DNA from: Pedococcus badiiscoriae
GTDB lineage: Bacteria > Actinomycetota > Actinomycetes > Actinomycetales > Dermatophilaceae
Assembly: GCF_013408925.1 (NCBI RefSeq)
Contig: NZ_JACCAB010000001.1
Coordinates: 1,550,001 to 1,614,000, forward strand
Direction: 5' to 3'
DNA: 64,000 nt
The position numbers and the translations under genes are program-made. Below are positions 45,865-54,920 of this stretch, one piece after another; within the stretch, counting starts at the first letter, position 1; each line of letters starts with the position of its first letter. The notes beneath the pieces are model-generated. The model had not been told where the DNA came from. It searched no databases and saw only the letters and a list, made by a program, of their open reading frames with translations.

Positions 45865-47500
45865 GGCGCTGCTCGCCACGGCGTCGGTGGCGGTGGCGCT
45901 GGCTGCGGCGGACACCTATGTCGTCGTCCTGGCGCTGACCGACATGATGACCGGCGTCGGCCTCGGGATCGACGCCCTCCAGAAGGCCACCCCGATCATC
46001 TCCGGCTTCCTGCTGGGCTACATCGCCGTGCTGCCCCTCATCGGTCGACTGGCGGATCTCGTGGCCAGACAACGGATCCTCGTCGCCTGCCTGCTGGTCT
46101 TCGTCGTCGGGTCGGCCATCACGGCGCTCGCCGTCGAGCTGCCCGTCCTCGTGACGGGACGGGTCCTGCAGGGAGTCGGTGGCGGCGGGCTGGTCCCCGC
46201 GACCCTGGCGATCGTCGCTGACCTCTGGCCGGCCGATCGACGGGGCACGCCCCTGGGCGTGGTCGGCGCGGTGCAGGAGGTGGGGAGCGTCCTCGGGCCG
46301 GTCTTCGGCGCAGTGGTCCTGGCCATCTCCGGCTGGCGGATGATCTTCTGGCTCAACGCCGTCGCGGGTCTCGTCCTCGCGGGGGCCGTGGTCGTCCTGG
46401 GGGGCGAGAGGCCACGGCGACCACGCGGCATACCGCTGGTGCTCGGCGCCGCAGCGCTCGTCGTGGGCGGACTGACCCTGGCCGCCCCGCAGCGACTGGT
46501 GACCGACGTGACCCTCGGCCTGCCGTTCGTGCCGTTCGATGACTCCACGTCCCGGGTGCTGACCCCCATCGGGGTCGTGGCCCTGGTCCTCGTGGTGGCC
46601 TTGCTCGCGGTGACCGCTCCCCGGTGGTGGCCCCTGCTGCGCGCCGCCGACCTGCCCGGTGCCCTGCTCCTCGGACTGGCCCTCGGCAGCGTGGTGCTGA
46701 CCTTCGCCGCCAGCGACCCCGAGCGCGAGGTCATCGGGCCACTCGGCTTCGCGCTGCTGCCCTTCGGGGCGCTCGCGCTGGGGCTCTACCTCTGGCGGCA
46801 GCGCACCGTCGCCGAGCCGCTCGTCGCGCGGGGTGTCGTGCGGGGCAGGGCGCGGACCTCGCTCGTCGTCAGCCTCCTGGTCGGCGCCGCTCTCGTGGCC
46901 GTCATCGTCGACGTCCCGGTGCTCGCGCGACTGACCCTGACCAGCTCCCAGACCGTGGCGGCGTTCGTGCTGGTGCGCTTCCTGCTGGCGGTGCCCGTGG
47001 GTGCGCTGCTCGGGGGCTGGTCCCTGCGCAGGTTCGGCGACGGGATGGTCAGCGGTGTCGGTCTGCTGCTGGCGACCGTCGGCCTGTTCGTGATGAGCGG
47101 GTGGGGCCGGGGCTCGCTCGACGGGGCCACGCCTACCGTGGTGCTCGTCGTCGTCGGCCTCGGGATCGGCCTGGCACTCGCGCCGGTGAACAACGCCGCC
47201 CTCGCCGACGCCCCGGCTGACGCCCACGGGGTGGCGTCCGCCCTCGTCGTCGTGGCCCGCATGGTCGGCATGGTCGTCGGCCTGGCGCTGCTGACCGCGA
47301 TCGGGCTGCACCGCTACTACGACACCGTGGCGGCGCTGCGCGACCAGACCGACACCAAGGCCCTGCTCGCCGCGGGTCTGGTGCAGGCGCAGACGGTCTT
47401 CCTCGGCGCCGCCGTTGCCGCGCTCCTGGGCGCCCTTGCCTCGGTGGGGCTGGGCCTGCGGCGCAGGCCCGTGGTGGACGGTCAGCCGACCTCGGGCTGA
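45845..47500 (+). CDS. P55-like major facilitator transporter
   Basis: A 551-residue MFS protein with about 14 hydrophobic segments. The first helix reads VALAAADTYVVVLALTDMM; motif A appears as GRLADLVARQRILVA; motif C-like GAVQEVGSVLGPVFGA is clear. It is the partner of the LprG-like lipoprotein, as in the mycobacterial lprG-Rv1410c operon, where the pair exports triacylglycerol or lipoglycan. The predicted start is TTG 45845 inside the lprG end. The 3' end overlaps the convergent hydrolase gene by 19 bases. Confidence 0.85.
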   Translation: MRSPAPRALLATASVAVALAAADTYVVVLALTDMMTGVGLGIDALQKATPIISGFLLGYIAVLPLIGRLADLVARQRILVACLLVFVVGSAITALAVELPVLVTGRVLQGVGGGGLVPATLAIVADLWPADRRGTPLGVVGAVQEVGSVLGPVFGAVVLAISGWRMIFWLNAVAGLVLAGAVVVLGGERPRRPRGIPLVLGAAALVVGGLTLAAPQRLVTDVTLGLPFVPFDDSTSRVLTPIGVVALVLVVALLAVTAPRWWPLLRAADLPGALLLGLALGSVVLTFAASDPEREVIGPLGFALLPFGALALGLYLWRQRTVAEPLVARGVVRGRARTSLVVSLLVGAALVAVIVDVPVLARLTLTSSQTVAAFVLVRFLLAVPVGALLGGWSLRRFGDGMVSGVGLLLATVGLFVMSGWGRGSLDGATPTVVLVVVGLGIGLALAPVNNAALADAPADAHGVASALVVVARMVGMVVGLALLTAIGLHRYYDTVAALRDQTDTKALLAAGLVQAQTVFLGAAVAALLGALASVGLGLRRRPVVDGQPTSG

Positions 47501-48378
47501 ATGCTCGCGTCCAGGACGGTGTGGAAGGCGTCGAGCACCTCGTCAGTGGCTTCGTAGACGAGCATGTGACCGCAGCCGGGCAGGATCCGCAGCTCGGCAT
47601 GCGGGACGAGCTCGGCGAGACGCCGACCGTGCCGCGGCGGCGTGAGCCGGTCGCGGTCCCCGACCAGCACCACGGTCGGCATGCCGGCCAGCTGGCTCAG
47701 TGCCTCGCTCTCGTCGTGCTCGCCGAGGGCGCCGAAGAACCGTCCCATGGTCGGCAGCGGCGTCCCCGCCACCATGTCGCGGGTCAGCTGCACGTGGGCA
47801 GGCTGCGCGTCGGCGCCGAAGAGCAGCCGTCGCTGGCCGCGCCTGGTGACGAAGCGCCCCGCCGGGAGACCGGGCATCCGGGACGCCAGGGCCATCACGC
47901 GCGACGCCACGGCAGGGAGGCGGTCCTGCAGCTCGCCCGCGCTGGTGGCCACCAGCACCGCCCCGGCGACGCGCGCGCGGAACTCCTCGGGGTGCAGCCC
48001 CGCATAGGCCATCACCGTCATCCCACCCATCGAGTGACCACCGAGCACCACCCGGCCGTGTGGTTGGACGACGTCGAGCACCGCAGCCAGGTCGTCTCCG
48101 AGGAGCCGCACCGTCGGCTGCCCCCGCAGCGGGCTGGAGCCCCCGTGGCCGCGCTGGTCGTAGGTCACGACCCGCACCCCTGCCGCGACCAGCTGCTCGA
48201 CGACCGGGAGCCATGACTCGCGGGTCAGCGTCCACCCGTGCGCCAGCACGACCGTGGGGAGGTCTGCGCCGACCTCCGTGGAGCTCTGCGAAACCTCTGC
48301 CGCGGCATGCTCCTGGACCCTGAGCAGTGCTCCGTCAGGGGTGGCGACGGAGAAGATGCGCGTGGTCATGTCGCCCAT
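47482..48378 (-). CDS. Alpha/beta hydrolase
   Basis: A 298-residue alpha/beta-fold hydrolase with oxyanion region VVLAHGWTLTRESW, nucleophile elbow GGHSMGGM, catalytic Asp in VLVGDRDRLTPP and His in LPGCGHMLVYE. It is cytoplasmic, with no signal peptide. A second ATG at codon 4 is an alternative start, and TAATAAT just upstream may be the -10 box. Substrate is unknown; esterase or haloperoxidase-like activity is possible. Confidence 0.85.
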   Translation of the reverse strand: MGDMTTRIFSVATPDGALLRVQEHAAAEVSQSSTEVGADLPTVVLAHGWTLTRESWLPVVEQLVAAGVRVVTYDQRGHGGSSPLRGQPTVRLLGDDLAAVLDVVQPHGRVVLGGHSMGGMTVMAYAGLHPEEFRARVAGAVLVATSAGELQDRLPAVASRVMALASRMPGLPAGRFVTRRGQRRLLFGADAQPAHVQLTRDMVAGTPLPTMGRFFGALGEHDESEALSQLAGMPTVVLVGDRDRLTPPRHGRRLAELVPHAELRILPGCGHMLVYEATDEVLDAFHTVLDASIQPEVG

Positions 48379-48426
48379 TATTACTGTCGGTAAGGTCCCC
48401 CGCAGACCTGCCCGTCGGCCGGTCGG

Positions 48427-49215
48427 TCAGTCCTCATCCAGTTGCACCAGGACGGGCGCGTGGTCGGAGGCGCCCTTGCCCTTGCGCTCCTCACGGTCGA
48501 TGACGGCGCCGGTCACCCGGGCGGCGAACGCGGGGGTCCCGAGGACGAAGTCGATCCGCATGCCGCGTCGCTTCGGGAAGCTCAGCATCTTGTAGTCCCA
48601 GTAGGTGAAGGTGCCCGGCTCCGGGGTGTGCGGACGCACGACGTCGACGAACCCGGCGTCGAGCACCGCCTGGAAGGCGGCCCGCTCGCCGGGCGAGACG
48701 TGGCTCTTGTCGAGGTAGTACTCCATCGACCAGACGTCCCCGTCCTGCGGCGCGATGTTCCAGTCGCCCATGATCGCCGCGGTCTCGCCCGCCTCCACCG
48801 ACCGCTGAACCTGGTCGCGCAGCCGGGCCAGCCACTCGAGCTTGTAGGTCATGTGCGGGTCCTCGAGGTGACGCCCGTTGGGGACGTAGACCGAGGTGAC
48901 CCTGACGCCGCCGCAGGTCGCGGTCAGGGCGCGCGCCTCGACGACCGGCGGGTCGCCCCAGGCGGGGGCGCCGGGGAAGGAGGCTGTCACGTCCTCGATC
49001 CCGACCCGGGACACGATGGCCACCCCGTTCCAGTGGTTCAGGCCGTGGTGCGCGACCTCGTAGCCGAGGGCTCGCAGGCGCTCGAACGGGAACTGGGCGT
49101 CGGTGGCCTTGGTCTCCTGGATCGCCAGCACGTCGACGTCGCTGCGCTGCAGCCAGGCCTCGACCCGGTCGACGCGGGAGCGGATGGAGTTGACGTTCCA
49201 GGTGGCAATACGCAC
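48427..49215 (-). CDS. xth: Exodeoxyribonuclease III
   Basis: A 262-residue AP endonuclease/3'-5' exonuclease of the ExoIII family. Motifs are RIATWNVNSIRSR, LAIQETKATDAQFP, VTSVYVPNGR, GDWNIAPQDGDVW, RRGMRIDFVLGTP and the final GASDHAPVLVQL. It starts with GTG; TAGGGT (complement of 49223-49228) lies seven bases upstream. Divergent from the SDR gene, so the two -10 boxes are only 13 bases apart. Confidence 0.95.
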   Translation of the reverse strand: MRIATWNVNSIRSRVDRVEAWLQRSDVDVLAIQETKATDAQFPFERLRALGYEVAHHGLNHWNGVAIVSRVGIEDVTASFPGAPAWGDPPVVEARALTATCGGVRVTSVYVPNGRHLEDPHMTYKLEWLARLRDQVQRSVEAGETAAIMGDWNIAPQDGDVWSMEYYLDKSHVSPGERAAFQAVLDAGFVDVVRPHTPEPGTFTYWDYKMLSFPKRRGMRIDFVLGTPAFAARVTGAVIDREERKGKGASDHAPVLVQLDED

Positions 49216-49252
49216 GCGGGCAACCCTATGCGGACCCGCCTAGAGTGACGGC

Positions 49253-50020
49253 ATGAGCACTGCCCTCGTCACCGGCGCCACCGCCGGCATCGGCCTGTCC
49301 TTCGCCCATGCGCTCGCGGAGCGCGGCCACGACGTGGTCCTCGTGGCCCGCGACCGTGCGCGCCTGGAGAACGTCTCCGACGAGCTGCGGGCGAAGTATG
49401 CCGTCGGCACCGAGATCCTGGTGGCCGACCTGTCCGACCGGGCCGAGACGGGCAAGGTCGCCGAGCGGCTGGCCGACCTCGCCCGCCCCGTGGACCTGCT
49501 GGTCAACAACGCGGGGTACTCGCTCAAGGGGTCGTTCCTGCGCCACGACATCGCGCAGGAGGAGGCCAACTTCGACGTGCTCTGCCGGGCCGTCCTGGTC
49601 CTGTCCCACGCGGCCGGCAACGCCATGCGCACCCGAGGCCACGGCGCCATCGTCAACGTCTCGTCGGTCGCCTCCTTCATCACCGCAGGCACCTACTCGG
49701 CCAACAAGGCCTACGTCACGGTCTTCACCGAGGGCCTGGCCGCCGAGCTGCGCGGGACCGGCGTGACCGCGACCGCCCTCTGCCCCGGGTTCACGCACAC
49801 CGAGTTCCACGAGCGGGCCCAGGTCGACATGTCGAGCATCCCCGAGTTCATGTGGCTCGACGCCGACCGGCTGGTGCGTGACTGCCTCGACGACGTCGCG
49901 AAGGGCCGTGTCGTGTCGGTGCCGTCGCCGCAGTACAAGGCCATCGTCGGCGCCCTGCGCGTCGTGCCCCGCTCGCTCGTGCGCCGTCGCGCCAGCAGCG
50001 TGCACCGCCCCGGGAAGTGA
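49253..50020 (+). CDS. Short-chain dehydrogenase/reductase
   Basis: A 255-residue SDR. The cofactor motif is VTGATAGIGLSFAHALAERG; NNAGYSL, the catalytic Ser in NVSSVASF and Tyr-x3-Lys in YSANKAYV are in place. LAAELRGTGVTATALCPGFT follows. Substrate cannot be predicted. TAGAGT lies six bases before the ATG, indicating a leaderless message. The C-terminal 20 residues are Arg/Ser-rich. Confidence 0.9.
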   Translation: MSTALVTGATAGIGLSFAHALAERGHDVVLVARDRARLENVSDELRAKYAVGTEILVADLSDRAETGKVAERLADLARPVDLLVNNAGYSLKGSFLRHDIAQEEANFDVLCRAVLVLSHAAGNAMRTRGHGAIVNVSSVASFITAGTYSANKAYVTVFTEGLAAELRGTGVTATALCPGFTHTEFHERAQVDMSSIPEFMWLDADRLVRDCLDDVAKGRVVSVPSPQYKAIVGALRVVPRSLVRRRASSVHRPGK

Positions 50021-50059
50021 CCGGCACACCTTCCTGCGTGATCGGTAGGCTGGCGAACC

Positions 50060-50614
50060 GTGACTGACACCGCCGCCGCCCGTGCCCGCCTGCTGGAGAT
50101 CGTCAAGGAGAAGGCCATCGTCCACGGCCGGGTGACGCTGTCGTCCGGCAGGGAGGCCGACTACTACGTCGACCTGCGGCGCATCACCCTCGACGGCGAG
50201 GCCGCACCGCTGGTCGGGATCGTCATGCGCGACCTCGTCCAGGACCTCGAGTTCGACGCGGTCGGCGGCCTGACGCTCGGGGCGGACCCCGTCGCGACCT
50301 CGATCCTGCACGCGAGCGCGGCCGCGGGGGAGCGCAAGGACGCCTTCGTCGTGCGCAAGTCGGGCAAGGCCCACGGCCTGCAGCAGCGGATCGAAGGGCC
50401 GTCCATCGAGGGCCGCCGCGTCGTCATCGTCGAGGACACCTCCACCACCGGCGCCTCTCCCCTCGAAGCCGCGACGGCCGCTCGGGAGGCCGGCGCCGAG
50501 GTCGTCGCCGTCGCGACCATCGCCGACCGGGCGACCGGCGCGGCCGAGAAGTTCGCGGACGCCGGGTACGAGTACCGCTTCGTCTTCGGGCTCGAGGAGC
50601 TCGGGCTGGCCTAG
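50060..50614 (+). CDS. pyrE: Orotate phosphoribosyltransferase
   Basis: A 184-residue PyrE, converting orotate and PRPP to OMP in pyrimidine synthesis. The PRPP motif is VVIVEDTSTTGASPLEAA; LSSGREADYYVDLRRITLDG and GLTLGADPVATSIL fit the family. The GTG start has TAGGCT eight bases upstream. It lies in the same order relative to dnaK, clpB and fba as in mycobacteria. Confidence 0.96.
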   Translation: MTDTAAARARLLEIVKEKAIVHGRVTLSSGREADYYVDLRRITLDGEAAPLVGIVMRDLVQDLEFDAVGGLTLGADPVATSILHASAAAGERKDAFVVRKSGKAHGLQQRIEGPSIEGRRVVIVEDTSTTGASPLEAATAAREAGAEVVAVATIADRATGAAEKFADAGYEYRFVFGLEELGLA

Positions 50615-50624
50615 GCTGAGCACC

Positions 50625-51203
50625 ATGTGGGCCTTGATCATCATCGGTGTCGTCCTCGTGGTGCTCGTCCTGTGGGCCGTCGGCGTCTACAACGGCCTCA
50701 TCAGGCTGCGCAACCTGGTGCAGGAGGCGTGGCGACAGATCGACGTCGAGCTGAAGCGCCGACACGACCTCATCGGCAATCTCGTGGAGACGGTGAAGGG
50801 GTATGCCGCCCACGAGCGCGGCACGCTCGAGGACGTCATGAAGGCCCGCTCGGCAGCGATGGCCGGTGGCCAGAGCCCCGCGCAGCAGGCGCAGAGCGAG
50901 GGACTGCTGAGCCAGGCGCTCGGTCGGCTCATCGCGGTGGCCGAGGCCTACCCGGACCTCAAGGCCAACCAGAACTTCCTGGCGCTGCAGCAGGAGCTGA
51001 CCTCGACCGAGGACCGCATCGCCGCGGCCCGGCGGTACTACAACGCCAACGTCCGCGAGCTCAACACCAGGGTCGAGACCGTCCCCTCGAACATCGTCGC
51101 CGGCCTGTTCCACATCGGGCGTGCGGAGTACTTCGAGGTGGAGGGCGAGGAGCGCGACGCGGTGAAGGTCGACTTCGGCCAGGGGACCCCGCCGCAGGCC
51201 TGA
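50625..51203 (+). CDS. LemA family protein
   Basis: A 192-residue LemA protein. An N-terminal membrane helix (MWALIIIGVVLVVLVLWAVG) is followed by the conserved NGLIRLRNLVQEAWRQIDVE, RRHDLIGNLVETVKGYAAHE and AYPDLKANQNFLALQQEL. The bulk is helical and probably extracytoplasmic. TAGGCT (50612-50617), which overlaps the pyrE stop, lies seven bases before the ATG and may drive a leaderless message. The role of LemA is not established. Confidence 0.93.
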   Translation: MWALIIIGVVLVVLVLWAVGVYNGLIRLRNLVQEAWRQIDVELKRRHDLIGNLVETVKGYAAHERGTLEDVMKARSAAMAGGQSPAQQAQSEGLLSQALGRLIAVAEAYPDLKANQNFLALQQELTSTEDRIAAARRYYNANVRELNTRVETVPSNIVAGLFHIGRAEYFEVEGEERDAVKVDFGQGTPPQA

Positions 51204-51244
51204 GCGCCGCGGCGCACCCCGAAACACCCGGCCCGGCGTCACGC

Positions 51245-51262
51245 GTCCACCGGTCGGTGGAC
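51245..51262. promoter_or_regulatory. Palindrome upstream of the ABC-2 / two-component operon
   Basis: GTCCACC-GGTC-GGTGGAC is a perfect 7-bp inverted repeat in the 115-base gap after lemA. It could be the site of the NarL-type regulator at the end of this operon, or a terminator for lemA. Confidence 0.45.
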
Positions 51263-51318
51263 CAGGGATCAACCAGCCGACGCTGCCGTGGCACGACCTG
51301 GCGAGGCAGGGTGGACCC

Positions 51319-52209
51319 ATGGACGCACCCATCCTCGTCACCGGACTGCGCAAGACCTACGGGAGCCGGGCGGCCGTCGACGGCATCGACCTGCGGATCG
51401 AGCGCGGTGAGGTCTTCGCGCTGCTCGGACCGAACGGCGCCGGCAAGACCACGACCGTCGAGATCCTGGAGGGTTTCCGCAGGCGCGACGGCGGCAGCGT
51501 CAACGTCCTCGGCGAGGATCCCGAGAGGGCTGGGCTGGGCTGGCGCAACCGGCTCGGCATCGTGCTGCAGTCCTCGACCGGGCTGGACCTGATCACCCCG
51601 CGCGAGGCGCTCGCCAGCACCGCCAAGGTGTATCGCACCCCGCGCGACGTCGACGAGGTGCTGGCCGCCGTCGGACTCGTCGACAAGGCGGACGACCGGA
51701 TCGGCAAGCTCAGCGGTGGCCAGCGCCGGCGGCTCGACGTCGGGCTGGGCATCGTCGGCACGCCCGAGCTGCTGTTCCTCGACGAACCCACCACCGGTTT
51801 CGACCCGCAGGCCCGGCGCGACTTCTGGGAGCTGATCGGCTCACTGGCCGACGGGGGCACGACGATCCTGCTCACCACCCACTACCTCGACGAGGCCGAG
51901 CACCTCGCCGACCGGGTCGGGGTCATCGCGATGGGCAGGATGCTGGCCCTCGATACCCCGGCCAACCTCGGCGGGCGCGCCTCCTTGGAAGCCACGGTGA
52001 CCTGGGAGGACGACGCGGGCACGCGGCATACCGAGAGGACGAGCACCCCGACGCGGCTCGTCGCCGCACTCAGCGCGCGAGTGGGCGGTGAGGTGCCCAA
52101 GCTGACGGTGACCCGGCCCTCCCTGGAGGACACCTACCTGGCGCTCATCGCGCCCCACGCCGTCGGCGAGCCCGTCGGCGCCGACCCTGTCGCCGAGGTG
52201 GTCGCATGA
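51319..52209 (+). CDS. ABC exporter ATP-binding protein (DrrA type)
   Basis: A 296-residue ATPase with Walker A LLGPNGAGKTTTVEIL, signature KLSGGQRRRLDVGLG and Walker B LLFLDEPTTGFDPQARRDFW. The C-terminal extension after about 220 is typical of DrrA-like exporters. The ATG overlaps no other gene; its stop overlaps the permease ATG (ATGA). With the two-component genes downstream it forms a four-gene operon resembling antibiotic- or lipid-export modules. Confidence 0.93.
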   Translation: MDAPILVTGLRKTYGSRAAVDGIDLRIERGEVFALLGPNGAGKTTTVEILEGFRRRDGGSVNVLGEDPERAGLGWRNRLGIVLQSSTGLDLITPREALASTAKVYRTPRDVDEVLAAVGLVDKADDRIGKLSGGQRRRLDVGLGIVGTPELLFLDEPTTGFDPQARRDFWELIGSLADGGTTILLTTHYLDEAEHLADRVGVIAMGRMLALDTPANLGGRASLEATVTWEDDAGTRHTERTSTPTRLVAALSARVGGEVPKLTVTRPSLEDTYLALIAPHAVGEPVGADPVAEVVA

Positions 52210-53012
52210 ACGTCGTCGCCATCGGCTGGGACCGCACGGTGCTCGAGCTGAAGATGTACTTCCGGGAGAAGGAAGCGGTGTTCTTCTCGTTCGTCTTCCC
52301 GATCATGATGCTGGCGATGTTCTCGGTGATCTTCAGCCACCAGTTCAGCGACAAGGGCGACACGGAGGGAGTCAACGCGGCGCGGTTCTTCCTGCCCGGA
52401 ATGGTCGCGGCCGGCGTGATGCTCACCAGCTTCCAGTCGATGGCGCTGAGCGTCGCGGTCGAGCGTGACGACGGCACCCTCAAGCGGCTGCGCTCCACCC
52501 CGATGCCCCCGGTCGCCTACTTCCTCGGCAAGGTGGGCCTCGTCGCCCTCACCAGCCTCGCCCAGTTCGCGCTGCTCATCGCGATGGCCAGGCTCGCGTT
52601 CGGGGTGCAGCTGCCCACCGACGCGGGTCACTGGCTGACGTTCGCCTGGGTGTTCCTGCTCGGGGTCGCCACGGGGACGGTGCTCGGGATCGCCTACTCC
52701 TCCCTGGCGTCCTCGTCCCGGTCGGTCGGCGCGGTCGTCATCGCCCCGACGCTGATCCTGCAGTTCATCTCGGGGGTCTACTTCGCGTTCACCGACCTCC
52801 CCCTGTGGCTCAAGCAGGTGGCGTCGGTGTTCCCGCTGAAGTGGATTGCCCAGGGGATGCGCTCGGTGTTCTTCCCCGGCGACTGGCAGACCCGGGAGAT
52901 GGCCGGCACCTGGGAGCCCGGCCGCACGGCCGTCGTCCTCGCGGTCTGGCTGCTCGCCGGGCTCCTCGTCTGTGCCCGCACCTTCCGCTGGACCAAGCGC
53001 GGCACGACATGA
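52206..53012 (+). CDS. ABC-2 type permease
   Basis: A 268-residue membrane protein of the ABC-2 family with six hydrophobic segments, the first at AVFFSFVFPIMMLAMFSVIF. The DGTLKRLRSTPMPPVAYFLG loop is characteristic. ATGA overlap couples it to the ATPase gene. It forms the membrane part of the exporter; the substrate is not evident. Confidence 0.92.
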   Translation: MNVVAIGWDRTVLELKMYFREKEAVFFSFVFPIMMLAMFSVIFSHQFSDKGDTEGVNAARFFLPGMVAAGVMLTSFQSMALSVAVERDDGTLKRLRSTPMPPVAYFLGKVGLVALTSLAQFALLIAMARLAFGVQLPTDAGHWLTFAWVFLLGVATGTVLGIAYSSLASSSRSVGAVVIAPTLILQFISGVYFAFTDLPLWLKQVASVFPLKWIAQGMRSVFFPGDWQTREMAGTWEPGRTAVVLAVWLLAGLLVCARTFRWTKRGTT

Positions 53013-53031
53013 TGGCCCGGTGGGCACCGCG

Positions 53032-54255
53032 ATGACCGACGCCGAACCCTCCGACTGCCGGCCCGAGCGGGGTTCGTCCTCGGACGCCCTCGACGAGATG
53101 TGGCGCAGCCAGCAACGCTGGTGGCACGGCCTGTTCGCCGCCCTCGTCGTCACGACCGTGGTGGTCATGGTCGTGGAGGGGAAACCGCACCTCGGCTCGC
53201 GCCTGGCCTGCGTGGTGGTCATCGGGGTCGCGTATGCCGTGTGGGGCCGCCGCGGGATGGGCGAGCGCGACCCCTTCGCGGGGATGCTCTACCTGGGGGT
53301 TGCCTGGGGACTGATGGTCGTCCTGATGGCTCTCGACGGGACGGGCACGGCGTGGATCCTGACGTTCGGCCTGTTCCCGCAGACGTGGGCGATCCTGCCC
53401 CGCAACAGGGCCGCTGGCACGGTGGTCGCGGCGATCCTGCTCATCGGTGCCGTCCGCCTCTGGAACGGCCCGCGCACCGGCGACGACGCCGTCGGCATCG
53501 CGATCAGCACCGTCATCATGCTGGTGCTGTCGCTGACCCTGGGGCTGTTCATCGACCGGATCATCCGGGAGGCCGACACCCGGGCCCGGACCATCGACGA
53601 GCTGCACCGCACCCAGGACGAGCTCGCGGCGGCCGAGCGTGCCCAGGGCGTCGCGGGGGAGCGCGAGCGCATCTCGCGGGAGATCCACGACACCCTCGCC
53701 CAGGGCTTCACTTCGGTCGTGACGCTGGCGCGGGCGACCGAGCTGGCCCTGGACCGCGGCGACCTCTCCGCCGTCCGCGAGCGGCTGCGGCTGATCGAGC
53801 ACACTGCCGCCGACAACCTCTCCGAGGCCCGGCTGATCGTCGCCGAGCTGACGCCCGGCCACCTGCAGTCGCGCACCCTGTCCGAGGCCCTGCAACGGCT
53901 GGTCGACGCGGTCTCGGCGGAGAGCGGGATGGCCGGGACGGTGCGCATCGAGGGGGAGCCGGTCGTGCTGCCGGCCAACTCCGAGGTGGTCCTGCTCCGC
54001 ACCGCCCAGGAGGGCCTGTCCAACGTCCGGCGCCACTCGGGGGCCTCCACGTTCGAGGTGTCGCTGTCCTATGCCGCGGACGGTCCCGTGGCGCTGGTCG
54101 TCACCGACGACGGCGTCGGTTTCGACCCCGCGGCGCAGGCCCGGGGCTACGGCCTCGACGGTGCGACCGCGCGGGCGACCGAGGTCGGCGGCCGGTTCGA
54201 CGTGGACAGCCGGCCCGGCGCCGGGTCGCGCCTGAGGGTGGAGGTGCCCCGATGA
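53032..54255 (+). CDS. Sensor histidine kinase, NarL/DesK group
   Basis: A 407-residue kinase. Five or six membrane helices (about 35-165) act as sensor with little periplasmic sequence. A coiled coil leads to the HisKA_3 box ERERISREIHDTLAQGF, and the ATPase end carries LLRTAQEGLSNVRRHSGAS and VTDDGVGFDP. The ATG at 53032 has GGTGGG about seven bases upstream; a GTG at 53020 is an alternative. It overlaps the response-regulator ATG. Membrane-embedded sensing of lipid state or of an envelope-active drug would fit the linked exporter. Confidence 0.9.
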   Translation: MTDAEPSDCRPERGSSSDALDEMWRSQQRWWHGLFAALVVTTVVVMVVEGKPHLGSRLACVVVIGVAYAVWGRRGMGERDPFAGMLYLGVAWGLMVVLMALDGTGTAWILTFGLFPQTWAILPRNRAAGTVVAAILLIGAVRLWNGPRTGDDAVGIAISTVIMLVLSLTLGLFIDRIIREADTRARTIDELHRTQDELAAAERAQGVAGERERISREIHDTLAQGFTSVVTLARATELALDRGDLSAVRERLRLIEHTAADNLSEARLIVAELTPGHLQSRTLSEALQRLVDAVSAESGMAGTVRIEGEPVVLPANSEVVLLRTAQEGLSNVRRHSGASTFEVSLSYAADGPVALVVTDDGVGFDPAAQARGYGLDGATARATEVGGRFDVDSRPGAGSRLRVEVPR

Positions 54256-54902
54256 GCGAGCCCGGCAGTGGCCAGACCCCGTTGCGGCTGCTGGTGGTCG
54301 ACGACCATCCCGTGGTCCGCATGGGCCTGGTGGCGATGCTGTCCGAGCACCCGGACTTCGAGGTGGTGGGGGAGGCGCAGGACGGGGCCGAGGCGGTGGT
54401 GCTGGCGGCCCGGCTGACGCCGGACGTCGTGTTGATGGACCTGCGCATGCCCGTGATGGACGGCGCCGACGCCACGGCCAGGATGCGGGCGGCGGAGCGC
54501 GCGCCGGCGGTCCTGGTGCTGACCACCTACGACACCGACGCCGACATCGTCCGGGCCGTCGAGGCGGGAGCCAACGGCTACCTGCTCAAGGACGCCCCGC
54601 GCGAGACGTTGGCCGACGCGATCCGCCGAGCGGCGCGCGGTGAGACGGTGCTGGCCCCGCCAGTCGTCGCCCGGCTGGCCAGTCGGCTGCGGGCGCCCGC
54701 GGCGCCGACCCTCACCGACCGCGAGACCGAGGTGCTGCGCTGGGTGGCCAAGGGGCTGTCCAATGCAGAGGTCGGTCGCGAGCTGCACATCGGCGAGGCG
54801 ACCGTGAAGACCCACCTGCTCCGGACCTTCGAGAAGCTCGGGGTGACCGACCGCACGGCGGCCGTCACCGCGGCCTACCGGGCGGGCCTGATCGAGCTCT
54901 GA
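54252..54902 (+). CDS. NarL/LuxR-family response regulator
   Basis: A 216-residue regulator. The receiver has D17-D18, phosphoacceptor Asp63 in VVLMDLRMPVMDG and LLKDAPRE. The LuxR helix-turn-helix is LTDRETEVLRWVAKGLSNAE followed by LHIGEATVKTHL. ATGA overlap with the kinase gene shows they are a pair. The likely target is the promoter before the ABC exporter genes. Confidence 0.93.
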   Translation: MSEPGSGQTPLRLLVVDDHPVVRMGLVAMLSEHPDFEVVGEAQDGAEAVVLAARLTPDVVLMDLRMPVMDGADATARMRAAERAPAVLVLTTYDTDADIVRAVEAGANGYLLKDAPRETLADAIRRAARGETVLAPPVVARLASRLRAPAAPTLTDRETEVLRWVAKGLSNAEVGRELHIGEATVKTHLLRTFEKLGVTDRTAAVTAAYRAGLIEL

Positions 54903-54920
54903 GGGGTCGCCGGACTGGCG

